Shown here piece after piece: positions 1-6,069 of a DNA stretch of 6,563 nucleotides. The stretch spans positions 1 to 6,563 of the forward strand of contig PAWP01000085.1 of NCBI GenBank assembly GCA_002714125.1. Reading direction: 5' to 3'. A program made the translations under genes and the position numbers. The notes under the pieces were generated by a model. The model worked only from the letters and a program-made list of their open reading frames with translations. It ran no database searches and was not told the origin of the DNA. Position 1 is the first letter of the stretch. Each line of letters starts with the position of its first letter. Source of the DNA: Gammaproteobacteria bacterium (lineage in GTDB: Bacteria; Pseudomonadota; Gammaproteobacteria; Pseudomonadales; Azotimanducaceae_A).

Positions 1-242
1 CGATACGTGTTGCCGGTGACGAGTAGGCCCAGTTCAACCCGCTGGGTTATTGCGGCGGCCGCGGTGATCAGAGACCAACCTTCCATTGCCTCCCGGTGCT
101 CGACCCCCGAACCCGGTGCGGGGACCAGAAAGTGATCTGACCACCAGAGGCTGTTCCAACTGCCGGCTTCGACCGCTTTGATCGTGGCCAGTGTGTCGTC
201 CCAGGTGCAGAGGTAATTGACGAGTTGAGCGCCGAACTTCAT
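1..242 (-). CDS. Luciferase-like (LLM class) flavin/F420-dependent oxidoreductase, N-terminal fragment
   Basis: Partial gene: 80 complete codons are visible and the rest lies beyond the left edge. The translation begins MKFGAQLVNYLCTWDDTLAT and contains SLWWSDHFLVP (about residues 31-41) and VELGLLVTGNTYR at the cut end. These match the first strands of the luciferase-like monooxygenase TIM barrel: the first strand after the start, the 'W.SDH' segment, and the 'LG.LVT...YR' strand near the cofactor pocket. Such enzymes use reduced FMN or F420 to oxidise or reduce small organic substrates in the cytosol. The fragment does not decide the cofactor or substrate. The ATG at 242 is preceded by AAGAAGGA (257-250) with 7 bases between, a good ribosome site. 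The gene starts 41 bases after the crotonase stop on the same strand, so co-transcription is likely. The family call is firm; the function is open. Confidence 0.85.
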   Translation of the reverse strand, partial: MKFGAQLVNYLCTWDDTLATIKAVEAGSWNSLWWSDHFLVPAPGSGVEHREAMEGWSLITAAAAITQRVELGLLVTGNTY

Positions 243-249
243 CACGTTG

Positions 250-257
250 TCCTTCTT
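250..257 (-). promoter_or_regulatory. Ribosome binding site of the LLM oxidoreductase
   Basis: AAGAAGGA on the minus strand lies 7 bases before the ATG at 242. It fixes the start of a gene whose body is mostly outside the window. Confidence 0.7.
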
Positions 258-283
258 GTTATGACTTTGATGGTCTTCAACTG

Positions 284-1090
284 TCAGCTGGCGTCTGCGA
301 ACTCCGGGGGTCGTTCCTCAAAGTTGGCCTTTACCGCTTCGACCTGGTTCGGCGAGCCGATCAGGCGGCCCTGCAGTTGAGCCTCCATTTTCACGCCGGT
401 TGCAGCATCTGCGTGCCAACTGTTTTCAAACAGCTGTTTGCCCAGGCGGATAGCGTCCGGAGATTTGCTGGCGATGACGTCTGCCATTTCAAGCGCTGCA
501 TCGAGAGGATTCTCGTCAACCTTTGTAACCAGACCTAACTCTGAGGCCTCTGGCCCTTCGAAAATCCGACCCGTAAACGTCAGTTCCTTTGCAATGTCGA
601 GGCGCACTAGGTCGCGCAGCGTTTGCGTAATGCTGCAGTCGGGGATGATGCCCCATTTGATTTCCATTACCGAGAACTTGGCATCGGGAGCGACAACCCG
701 GATGTCAGCACCCATCGCAATCTGGAAACCGCCGCCGTAGGCCACACCATGTACTGCGGCAATCACAGGTACTGGCACGTGTTTCCAGACCAGTGCAGGC
801 CACTGCGCGCCGTTCTCCGGGCGGTTGCTGGGCGGCGCATGGCGTTCAACACGTTCGGTTTTCTCTCCGGCCATACTGCGGAACCCGGAAAAATCGAGAC
901 CGGCACAGAAGCCGCGGCCGTTGCCTGACAACACCACTGCACGCACGGATTTATCATCGATCAAAGCCTCACCTGCCAAGCTGATGGCGTCGAACATCTG
1001 TGGTGAAAGTGCGTTGTATTTGTCCGGGCGGTTGAGGCGGACATCGGCGACGCCACGATCATTGACGTCGATAGTTACGAGATCGCTCAC
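284..1090 (-). CDS. Crotonase / enoyl-CoA hydratase-isomerase family protein
   Basis: A full-length 268-residue crotonase-fold enzyme, expected to act on acyl-CoA thioesters in the cytosol (hydration, isomerisation or a related reaction). The N-terminal 'V.LNRPDKYNALS' segment and the first oxyanion-hole segment GFCAGLDFSGF (about residues 61-71) are clear. The second oxyanion segment, VAYGGGFQIAMGADIRV, follows at about residues 117-133. By eye, the glutamates of FSVMEIKWG and IAKELTFTG line up with the two catalytic glutamates of classical enoyl-CoA hydratase. WGIIPDCSITQ has Asp where the classical enzyme has Gly, so the reaction may differ. It resembles the PRK07509-type crotonases, from memory. 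The start is a GTG at 1090, with AGGA 6 bases upstream; a nearby ATG is out of frame and closes quickly. It is followed after 41 bases by the LLM oxidoreductase. The exact substrate is unknown. Confidence 0.9.
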   Translation of the reverse strand: MSDLVTIDVNDRGVADVRLNRPDKYNALSPQMFDAISLAGEALIDDKSVRAVVLSGNGRGFCAGLDFSGFRSMAGEKTERVERHAPPSNRPENGAQWPALVWKHVPVPVIAAVHGVAYGGGFQIAMGADIRVVAPDAKFSVMEIKWGIIPDCSITQTLRDLVRLDIAKELTFTGRIFEGPEASELGLVTKVDENPLDAALEMADVIASKSPDAIRLGKQLFENSWHADAATGVKMEAQLQGRLIGSPNQVEAVKANFEERPPEFADAS

Positions 1091-1096
1091 GATGGT

Positions 1097-1100
1097 TCCT
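1097..1100 (-). promoter_or_regulatory. Ribosome binding site deciding the GTG start of the crotonase
   Basis: AGGA on the minus strand, 6 bases before GTG 1090. It supports the GTG over other starts; the ATG slightly upstream is in another frame and reaches a stop within six codons. Confidence 0.55.
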
Positions 1101-1122
1101 GCATTCGGGAAAACGGTTGCGG

Positions 1123-1151
1123 ACTACAGCATGTGGACCGCATTGGGTCAA
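1123..1151 (-). promoter_or_regulatory. Candidate sigma70 promoter for the crotonase-oxidoreductase pair
   Basis: On the minus strand, TTGACC (1151-1146, five of six bases match the -35 consensus) is followed by a 17-base spacer and TGTAGT (1128-1123, four of six match the -10 consensus). Transcription would start near 1116, leaving a leader of about 26 bases with the ribosome site inside it. The promoter lies in the 82-base gap after the spermidine-synthase-like gene, so the crotonase need not depend on upstream read-through. Predicted by eye only. Confidence 0.4.
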
Positions 1152-1172
1152 TCAGCGTGTAGCAGCGATAGC

Positions 1173-1859
1173 CTAGGACCGACGCGCGCGCCAAACGATG
1201 TGCCGCGCACCCTTGCGACCGTGGGCCCGCACACGATGTTCTTCTACGTCGAATCCTGCGTGGTTAAGGCGTTTACCGAACGCCCGGTCGGGGCTCGAAG
1301 ACCAGACCAGTAGAGCGCCACCCTCGCGTAGTGCTGCGTGGCTTTGTGCAAGCCCTGCGAGTGAATAAAGCCCCGCATTTGATTCATGGGTCAACGCTTC
1401 CGGACCATTGTCCACATCCAGCAGTATGGCATCATAAGATGGGGGCCCCTGCTTGATCAGAGCGCCTACATCAGCCACCTTTGGCTCAACCCGGTCATCC
1501 TGCAGAGGATGACCAGAGACCTCTCCCAGCCAGCGCTTATTCCACGCTACTACTTCCGGCACCAATTCAGCAACGATGAGACAGGCGTCCGGCTGCAGCT
1601 GATCAAGTGCTGCTCTGACGGTAAAGCCCATCCCAAGTCCGCCGATCAGTACGCGCGCGTTCGGCACTGAACGAAGCGGTGCACAACCCAGCGTCCCTAG
1701 CGCGTCTTCAGAGCTGTGCCTACGGCTGTTCATGAGTTCTGTACCACCTGCTACGCGGATCGTGAACTCATCGATCGGTCTGAGTGGTCGGCGCAGGAGT
1801 TGGAGTTCGCCGTTACCGTCTGGGACGGCGGCGGTGTCAAGGACCTCTGCACGAATCAT
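1173..1859 (-). CDS. Spermidine-synthase-like SAM-binding (Rossmann-fold) protein
   Basis: A 228-residue cytosolic protein with a class I SAM-dependent methyltransferase/aminopropyltransferase fold. The nucleotide-binding loop VLIGGLGMGF lies at residues 70-79. The acidic end of the next strand is E98 in IVAELVPEVV. A DDRVEPKVADV segment (121-131) and the active-site strand YDAILLDVDNGPEAL (142-156) follow. These match the spermidine synthase superfamily. The N-terminal part (FTIRVAGGTELMNSRRH, 32-48) resembles the shortened start seen in a common group of proteins loosely annotated as spermidine synthase. The protein is shorter than true spermidine synthases (about 280-300 residues), and I do not see the usual 'D..DP' polyamine motif; DVDNGP stands in its place. 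Aminopropyl transfer is therefore unproven. ATG 1859 is the only start after an in-frame stop, and its ribosome site is weak. No functional link to its neighbours is evident. Confidence 0.75.
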   Translation of the reverse strand: MIRAEVLDTAAVPDGNGELQLLRRPLRPIDEFTIRVAGGTELMNSRRHSSEDALGTLGCAPLRSVPNARVLIGGLGMGFTVRAALDQLQPDACLIVAELVPEVVAWNKRWLGEVSGHPLQDDRVEPKVADVGALIKQGPPSYDAILLDVDNGPEALTHESNAGLYSLAGLAQSHAALREGGALLVWSSSPDRAFGKRLNHAGFDVEEHRVRAHGRKGARHIVWRARRS

Positions 1860-1932
1860 CCGCTCGGCCGGTCAGGATTGAAATGCGAGTGCTATAAGGT
1901 GGGCTCGCCGGGAAGAATGGTCGCAGCTTGGG

Positions 1933-1954
1933 GCGACCCGGAGGCTCGGGTCGC
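1933..1954 (-). terminator. Perfect 8-bp stem-loop downstream of the amidohydrolase gene
   Basis: GCGACCCG, a 6-base loop, then CGGGTCGC: a perfect GC-rich hairpin starting 25 bases past the amidohydrolase stop. There is no U-run after it on either strand, so it is not a textbook intrinsic terminator. It could be a weak terminator, an mRNA 3'-end stabiliser or a pause site. Confidence 0.35.
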
Positions 1955-1979
1955 ACCAGGATGCGGTCATCATTAGAGA

Positions 1980-3635
1980 TCAGCCGTTGTTGCGCAGCAC
2001 CGCACCGGAACAAATGCCGGTATGCTCATCGTCACGCAGGATGATCTGACCATTGCACAGAGTGGCCTGGTAGCCGTGCGCTCGTTGCTGGAAGCGCGGG
2101 GCGCCCCCAGGGAAGTCGTGCACAATGTAAGGCTGCCGCTCGGCAAGTGTTTCCATGTCGATCACATTAACGTCAGCTCGCTTGCCAACTTCAAGCGTGC
2201 CACGGTCGTGTAAGCCAAGTACCCGTGCCGGCTCGGCTGCGATGCGTCGTACGGCTTCCTCCGCAGAGTACACGCCACTGTCCCGATGCCAGTGAGAGAG
2301 CACAAACGTTGACCAGCCGGAGTCAATCATCTGACTGACGTGGGCGCCTGCATCGCCGAGACCGGGCATAGCCCAGTCGGTGGTGATCATCTTTTCAAGA
2401 TGCTCGAGATTCACATTGAACCCGCGGTTGTGAAAGAGCATTTGGCCATCAGATTCTAGAGTTAGTCGTAGCCAGGTCTCCACCGGGTGCTGGCCTGCGG
2501 ATTCGGCGATGTCCGCGAGGCTTTCGCGACGACCGCCCGTGTAGTGTGGACGATCTTCAAGTCCCAGTGGATACGAACGGTGCGTACCTTTCTCAATCAT
2601 CTCTGTGTGCGGTGAGTCTTTGACTTCCTGTACTAGCCGGTTGCGGAAGTCCGCATCTTGTATACGAGCCCAACGGGCGCCGAAGTCCAGCTTGCGCAGC
2701 TCGTTCCAAGCTTCTGTAGGCCAGAAGTTCCCGGTTGCGAGGCCACCTACGCCGCCACCTGAGCGCGGCACGGTCACAGCGGTAACGTCAACGCCGCGTG
2801 CGCGCATTTCACTGACGCGCTCATCGAGGCGGACACCGTGTTCAGAAATGGCGCTGAAGAGCAGGCGCGCACTCTTGCCTTCTTCTTCGAGTAGGTCCAT
2901 TTCGTTTTCGATGTCACCAAAGTGGGGCACCGTCTGCATGATGCCACCTTCCGCACCTACAGCTTGGGCAATCGCCAGCATCTCGTCGCGGCTTGCGAAG
3001 GTGCCAGGGATCGGGCGCCGGTCAGGCAAGGTATGGCCAGGATGGCGGTTTACCGAGAAGCCAACTGCACCTTCGCGCACGGACTGTGCGGCGAGGGCTG
3101 CAATCTGCGCGATCTCATCCGGGGTAGCCTGCTCTTCGATGGCGCGTTCGCCCATGACATAGGTGCGCGTTGCGCTGTGCCCTACGAGCCCGCAGACATT
3201 GATCATCGGACCCAGGCGCTCAATCGAATCTAGATAGCCGCCGTAGGACTGCCAGTCCCAAGGCAGGCCAGTTAGGATTGCGTGCTTGGGAATGTCCTCT
3301 ACGGTTTCCATCATGCCTGCAAGGAAGTCACGGTCTTCGGTCTTGCAGGGTGCAAAGGTCACGCCGCAGTTGCCAAGCAGTGCGGTGGTCACGCCGTGCC
3401 AGGTAACTGATGTCATGTGTGGATCCCAGCCGATCTGGGCGTCAAGGTGGGTGTGGAGATCGACAAAGCCCGGCGTGACAATCTTGCCGTCGGCGTTGAT
3501 TTCTTCGCGGCCGGATTCGCTGACAACGCCAATCTCAGAAATGCTGCTGCCATCGACCGCAATGTCGCCTGCGAATTGTGGTTGCCCGGTGCCATCAACG
3601 ATGGTCCCGTTACGAATGACGATGTCGTGCGCCAT
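1980..3635 (-). CDS. Amidohydrolase of the D-aminoacylase / N-acyl-D-amino-acid deacylase family
   Basis: A 551-residue metal-dependent hydrolase, full length. The N-terminal beta-sandwich strand (DIVIRNGTIVDGTG, 4-17) leads into the barrel with GFVDLHTHLDAQ (56-67, metal ligands H61 and H63). GNCGVTFAPC follows at 88-97; its C90 corresponds to the bridging cysteine of D-aminoacylase. Further motifs are VGHSATR (151-157) and GLGDAGAHV (425-433, D428 as catalytic or metal Asp). The composite domain closes with GTLEVGKRADVNVID (479-493). Known relatives cleave N-acyl groups from D-amino acids or similar amides. The two barrel histidines of D-aminoacylase are not in their expected places (IMQTVPHFG, SAISEHG), as in a large subgroup of unknown substrate. 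No signal peptide is seen. ATG 3635 has GGGGAG 5 bases upstream. It stands alone, with 316 bases before it and 120 after. Family sure, substrate not. Confidence 0.85.
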   Translation of the reverse strand: MAHDIVIRNGTIVDGTGQPQFAGDIAVDGSSISEIGVVSESGREEINADGKIVTPGFVDLHTHLDAQIGWDPHMTSVTWHGVTTALLGNCGVTFAPCKTEDRDFLAGMMETVEDIPKHAILTGLPWDWQSYGGYLDSIERLGPMINVCGLVGHSATRTYVMGERAIEEQATPDEIAQIAALAAQSVREGAVGFSVNRHPGHTLPDRRPIPGTFASRDEMLAIAQAVGAEGGIMQTVPHFGDIENEMDLLEEEGKSARLLFSAISEHGVRLDERVSEMRARGVDVTAVTVPRSGGGVGGLATGNFWPTEAWNELRKLDFGARWARIQDADFRNRLVQEVKDSPHTEMIEKGTHRSYPLGLEDRPHYTGGRRESLADIAESAGQHPVETWLRLTLESDGQMLFHNRGFNVNLEHLEKMITTDWAMPGLGDAGAHVSQMIDSGWSTFVLSHWHRDSGVYSAEEAVRRIAAEPARVLGLHDRGTLEVGKRADVNVIDMETLAERQPYIVHDFPGGAPRFQQRAHGYQATLCNGQIILRDDEHTGICSGAVLRNNG

Positions 3636-3640
3636 GGTTA

Positions 3641-3646
3641 CTCCCC
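3641..3646 (-). promoter_or_regulatory. Strong ribosome binding site of the amidohydrolase
   Basis: GGGGAG on the minus strand, 5 bases before ATG 3635, within a purine-rich AAGAAAGGGGAG tract. It fixes the start and suggests efficient translation. Confidence 0.7.
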
Positions 3647-3675
3647 TTTCTTGTTAGCTGCGTTTGTGCGCGGGT

Positions 3676-3759
3676 TCATAGCGCGCCGTTATTCTTCAGA
3701 TAGCGGAAGGGCACCCGAATCGTTACGTCGAGACGTCTTTCGGCGGCAGGTTTACCCAT
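3676..3759 (-). CDS. Doubtful small ORF (27 residues) upstream of the amidohydrolase
   Basis: ATG at 3759 to TGA at 3676 encodes a basic peptide starting MGKPAAERRLDVTIRV and ending RYLKNNGAL. It ends 40 bases before the amidohydrolase start on the same strand. An in-frame TAG lies two codons upstream, so it is not the tail of a longer frame. No good ribosome site is seen; GGGA is about 10 bases before the ATG but poorly placed. I do not recognise the sequence. It could be a leader peptide, a small protein, or chance. Confidence 0.15.
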   Translation of the reverse strand: MGKPAAERRLDVTIRVPFRYLKNNGAL

Positions 3760-3796
3760 GAGCTAGCATCCCAATATGCCAGATACTCGGCATGGG
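3755..3796. repeat. Nested inverted repeats upstream of the amidohydrolase
   Basis: CCCATG (3755-3760) pairs with CATGGG (3791-3796). Within it, ATGCC (3776-3780) pairs with GGCAT (3789-3793) across an 8-base loop. The two pairings share bases 3791-3793 and exclude each other. The position, 120-160 bases before the amidohydrolase start, would suit a regulatory site, but short repeats like these also occur by chance. Confidence 0.2.
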
Positions 3797-3816
3797 GGTC
3801 TATGGTGGCGGTTTGC

Positions 3817-3837
3817 TAGGCTGCGGGTCTCAGCCTA
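3817..3837. repeat. 7-bp inverted repeat (stem-loop) in the intergenic region
   Basis: TAGGCTG (3817-3823), loop of 7 bases, CAGCCTA (3831-3837), a perfect match. It lies about 115 bases past the iron-binding-protein stop. No U-run follows on either strand. It could be an operator or a 3'-end structure. Confidence 0.3.
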
Positions 3838-3951
3838 AGCGGGGTCATCTGCGTCAACCACTTGATGAAGGGAGGGGTGCGCCGGGGATTGAGCTCTCGT
3901 CATGAATCGGACGACGCAGGGTGCAGGCCGGTGTGGCCCGCGGCGTCAACC

Positions 3952-4980
3952 TCAGCGCCATCCCGCGCGATCAAAAACTTTTACGGCCTCTGCCTGGCGA
4001 ACGCCAAAGGTGTTCGCGTTGACTTCGTCCTCCTTGAAGGCTCCGAGTTGGGCAATGGGTCCACTCACATCGCCGACTACGTGGTACTCGTTGTTGCCCT
4101 CGGCAAACAGGCGCTGCGCGAAGTCAGAGGTCAGATACTCGAGAAACTGCACTGCATTTGCGGCGTTCGGGGCGTATCGGGTCACGCCGGCGCCGCTGAT
4201 GTTCACATGCGCACCGCGATCTTCCTGGTTGGGAAAGAGTACGCCAAGGTTGTCCGTTATGGCCTTGTCGGAGGCTTTGCCCGAGCCAAGCAGGCGCCCT
4301 AGATAGTAGGTGTTGGCGATGGTAACTCCACACTCCGCGGATGCTACCGCGCGCAACTGGGCAGTGTCGTTACCTTGTGGCTTACGCGAGAAATTGGTTA
4401 CGACGCCCCGTGCCCAGCGTTCGGCCGTGTCTTCGCCGATCGATTCGATGATCGAACCCAGTAGCGAAAGATTGTAGATGTTGCCGGACGAGCGCATGCA
4501 TACTCGTCCGTTGACAGACTGCTCCGCCAGGTCTTCGTAGCGAGAGAAGCCTTGAGGCAGCCCTTCAGCTTTGTTGTAAACGATGACGCGGGCTCGTTTG
4601 GATAGTCCAAACCAATGGCCTTTGGCATGGCGCAGGTGAGCGGGGATGCGTGTGTATAGGACTTCGGAATCTGTTGGCCTGAAGATGCCTTTCTGATCAG
4701 CGCGCCAGAGGCGCCCGGCATCAACGGTGATCAGCATGTCTGCCGGGCTGAACCGGCCCTCGTTCACGATGCGCTCGATCAGGGCATCGCTGCCACCCTC
4801 GATCAGGTTGACCTTGATGCCGGTCCGCTCGGTAAACTGGTCATACATTGCCATGTCGGTGTCATAGTGACGAGCGGAGTAGACGTTAACCTCATCAGCC
4901 CCTGTGCTCGCTGAACAAAGCGCCACGATCAGGCTGACCGCGATACTGGTCAGCGGTCGAAAGAACGGGATCTGCGACAA
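3952..4980 (-). CDS. Periplasmic Fe(III)-binding protein of an ABC transporter (FutA/FbpA-like)
   Basis: Captures ferric iron in the periplasm and delivers it to the ABC permease. Read from the TTG at 4980 the protein has 342 residues. It begins MSQIPFFRPLTSIAVSLIVA with a hydrophobic signal sequence, probably cut near STGA-DEV (about residue 28). The mature part shows VNVYSARHYDTD (33-42), SPADMLITVDAGRLWRAD (78-95), WFGLSKRARVIVYNK (123-137), RSSGNIYN (163-170) and ANTYYLGRLL (222-231). H38, Y39, Y169, Y225 and Y226 match the His plus four Tyr ligand set of FutA proteins. A longer frame from ATG 5028 adds 16 residues, but that ATG lies in a Fur-like box at the probable transcription start and has no separate ribosome site. 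AGAGGA sits 8 bases before the TTG. The gene lies 50 bases after the ATPase gene. Function is firm; the start is inferred. Confidence 0.9.
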   Translation of the reverse strand: MSQIPFFRPLTSIAVSLIVALCSASTGADEVNVYSARHYDTDMAMYDQFTERTGIKVNLIEGGSDALIERIVNEGRFSPADMLITVDAGRLWRADQKGIFRPTDSEVLYTRIPAHLRHAKGHWFGLSKRARVIVYNKAEGLPQGFSRYEDLAEQSVNGRVCMRSSGNIYNLSLLGSIIESIGEDTAERWARGVVTNFSRKPQGNDTAQLRAVASAECGVTIANTYYLGRLLGSGKASDKAITDNLGVLFPNQEDRGAHVNISGAGVTRYAPNAANAVQFLEYLTSDFAQRLFAEGNNEYHVVGDVSGPIAQLGAFKEDEVNANTFGVRQAEAVKVFDRAGWR

Positions 4981-4988
4981 GATAGTAG

Positions 4989-4994
4989 TCCTCT
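4989..4994 (-). promoter_or_regulatory. Ribosome binding site favouring a TTG start for the iron-binding protein
   Basis: AGAGGA on the minus strand, 8 bases before TTG 4980. A start here leaves a compact signal peptide; the upstream ATG at 5028 would put 16 charged or mixed residues in front of it. Confidence 0.55.
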
Positions 4995-5018
4995 TGAAAT
5001 TTTCGGCTAGGCCGTAAA

Positions 5019-5033
5019 TAAGAATCATTCTTA
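5019..5033 (-). promoter_or_regulatory. Fur-box-like operator
   Basis: TAAGAATGATTCTTA is a perfect 7-1-7 inverted repeat. It matches the Fur core TGATAATnATTATCA at 11 of 15 positions (counting the free centre), and the common variant TGAGAATCATTCTCA at 13 of 15. The hexamer AATCAT recurs 10 bp away (5023-5028 and 5033-5038), one helical turn, as in overlapping Fur sites. It covers the predicted transcription start of the iron-binding-protein gene and touches the ATPase stop codon (5031-5033). Iron-loaded Fur bound here would block transcription, which fits an iron-uptake gene. Confidence 0.7.
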
Positions 5034-6065
5034 ATCATAAAGGAGTAGACCCTCTGGCGCAAAATGCGGCACAACCGTATCCCCCGGCGCCAGAGCCGGT
5101 TCGTCAGAACTGAACGCTCGCAGCCGGCTGACTGAGTCGGAATCCTCCACGACGATCATCCAGTGCGCACCAGTAAAGCGCACATCGCTCACAACTCCTG
5201 GCCCGGGACCTGCGTCAAAACTGACAGCATCGGGCCGGATGCATAGAGTCACTGCGCGGGGTTGTTTTGCAAGGTTGTGATTGGTTGACGAAACCGTGCC
5301 GAAAGGTGTCGTCACGGCCCCGTCTGAGCTGATGGTTGCTCGCAGCGGTTGTGCCCCTGTCACAGCCTCCGCAACAAACGGATCGGCGGGTGCACGCCAG
5401 ATGGCCTCGGGCGTATCCAACTGCCCAATCTTGCCCTCGCGCATGACAGCGATCCGGTCGCCCATGGCCATGGCCTCCTCTGCGTCATGAGTCACCAGCA
5501 GGGCTGCCGAACCGGCCCGCTTCAGAGCCAGGCGCGCGTCCTCCCTCAGCCGGTGACGCATTGGGGCGTCGACGCTTGCAAAAGGCTCGTCGAGCAACAT
5601 GACCCGTGGGGCCCTCACTAACGCCCGCACGAGCGCCACACGCTGTTGCTGGCCGCCCGAAAGAGTATGGGGGTAGCGTTTGCCGAGACCGGCAAGGCCT
5701 ACCCCCGCGAGCGCTTCCTCTGTGACTCGGGAGCGTTCGCCAGGGCTGAGGTGCGTCAGTCCGAATGCGACGTTCTCGCTAACGTTATAGTGTGGGAACA
5801 GTACATGATCCTGAAATACCATTCCGACAGGGCGTGACTCCGGCGGGGGGTTCCGAGTCGGTCCCGCGAGTGGCTGGTCGTCGAGGGTCAGCGCACCGGA
5901 CTGTAAGTCCTCAAGGCCAGCAGCCAGGCGCAGCAGGGTGCTTTTACCACTGCCAGACGGGCCGAGTAGACAGACGATTTCACCCTGGCCGACATCGAGG
6001 TCGATGCCATCGAGGACCTGGTGTGTACCAAACCGGTGGCTGATGTTGCGAAACGATATACTCAC
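5031..6065 (-). CDS. Ferric-iron ABC transporter ATP-binding protein (FbpC/FutC-like)
   Basis: The cytosolic ATPase that powers iron import, 344 residues, usual length for the family. Walker A GPSGSGKST is at 35-43, the Q-loop at Q85 (VFQDH), the signature LSGGQQQR at 135-142, Walker B VMLLDEP at 155-161, the D-loop ASVDAP at 163-168, and the switch histidine at H193 (VTHDAEEA). The C-terminal part from about 236 is a TOBE-type domain with CIRPDAVSF (275-283). That domain arrangement is shared with ABC importers for iron, sulfate and polyamines; the iron-binding protein next door and the divergent permease point to iron. The GTG start at 6065 has GGAG 4 bases upstream. The stop overlaps the Fur-like box ahead of the binding-protein gene. 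The permease gene begins divergently about 76 bases away, so ATPase and permease must use separate promoters. Confidence 0.92.
   Translation of the reverse strand: MSISFRNISHRFGTHQVLDGIDLDVGQGEIVCLLGPSGSGKSTLLRLAAGLEDLQSGALTLDDQPLAGPTRNPPPESRPVGMVFQDHVLFPHYNVSENVAFGLTHLSPGERSRVTEEALAGVGLAGLGKRYPHTLSGGQQQRVALVRALVRAPRVMLLDEPFASVDAPMRHRLREDARLALKRAGSAALLVTHDAEEAMAMGDRIAVMREGKIGQLDTPEAIWRAPADPFVAEAVTGAQPLRATISSDGAVTTPFGTVSSTNHNLAKQPRAVTLCIRPDAVSFDAGPGPGVVSDVRFTGAHWMIVVEDSDSVSRLRAFSSDEPALAPGDTVVPHFAPEGLLLYD
5034..5062 (-). promoter_or_regulatory. Candidate sigma70 promoter of the iron-binding-protein gene
   Basis: TTGCGC (5062-5057), a 17-base spacer, and TATGAT (5039-5034, five of six consensus bases) on the minus strand. 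Most of it lies within the last codons of the ATPase gene. Transcription would start at about 5027, inside the Fur-like box, giving a leader of about 47 bases before the TTG start. Confidence 0.5.
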
Positions 6066-6069
6066 GGTG

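Larger units (their letters stand above)
3636..3951. other. 316-bp intergenic region between the iron-binding protein gene and the amidohydrolase
   Basis: No convincing gene lies here. It should hold the end of the iron-binding-protein transcript and the amidohydrolase promoter, but I could not find a convincing -35/-10 pair. It contains three inverted repeats (3755-3796, 3776-3793, 3817-3837), a loose GC-rich pair of arms (gacgc 3913-3917 with gcgtc 3943-3947, with ggcc/ggcc inside) just past the iron-binding-protein stop, and a doubtful 27-codon ORF (3676-3759, minus). None of the hairpins is followed by a U-run. Confidence 0.6.

Noticed and set aside
825..1313. 162-codon plus-strand open frame
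   Set aside because: It lies antisense to the crotonase and the SAM-binding protein, shows no recognisable domain, and is explained by GC-rich antisense frames.
2605..3162. 185-codon plus-strand frame
   Set aside because: Antisense to the amidohydrolase; Ser/Arg/Pro-rich composition typical of a shadow frame.
3913..3947. GC-rich arms after the iron-binding-protein stop as an intrinsic terminator
   Set aside because: Outer arms are only 5 bp and widely spaced, the inner ggcc pair is short, and no U-run follows.
3862..4306. Two overlapping plus-strand frames (146 and 134 codons)
   Set aside because: Both are antisense to the well-recognised iron-binding protein gene and have no family features.
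4926..4980. Lipoprotein signal in the iron-binding protein (VALC)
   Set aside because: The residue before Cys is Leu rather than Gly, Ala or Ser, so it is not a good lipobox; a cleaved Sec signal near STGA fits better.
5004..5014. Small hairpin CGGC-TAG-GCCG in the iron-binding-protein leader, considered as an attenuator
   Set aside because: Only a 4-bp stem with a 3-base loop and no U-run; too weak to claim.
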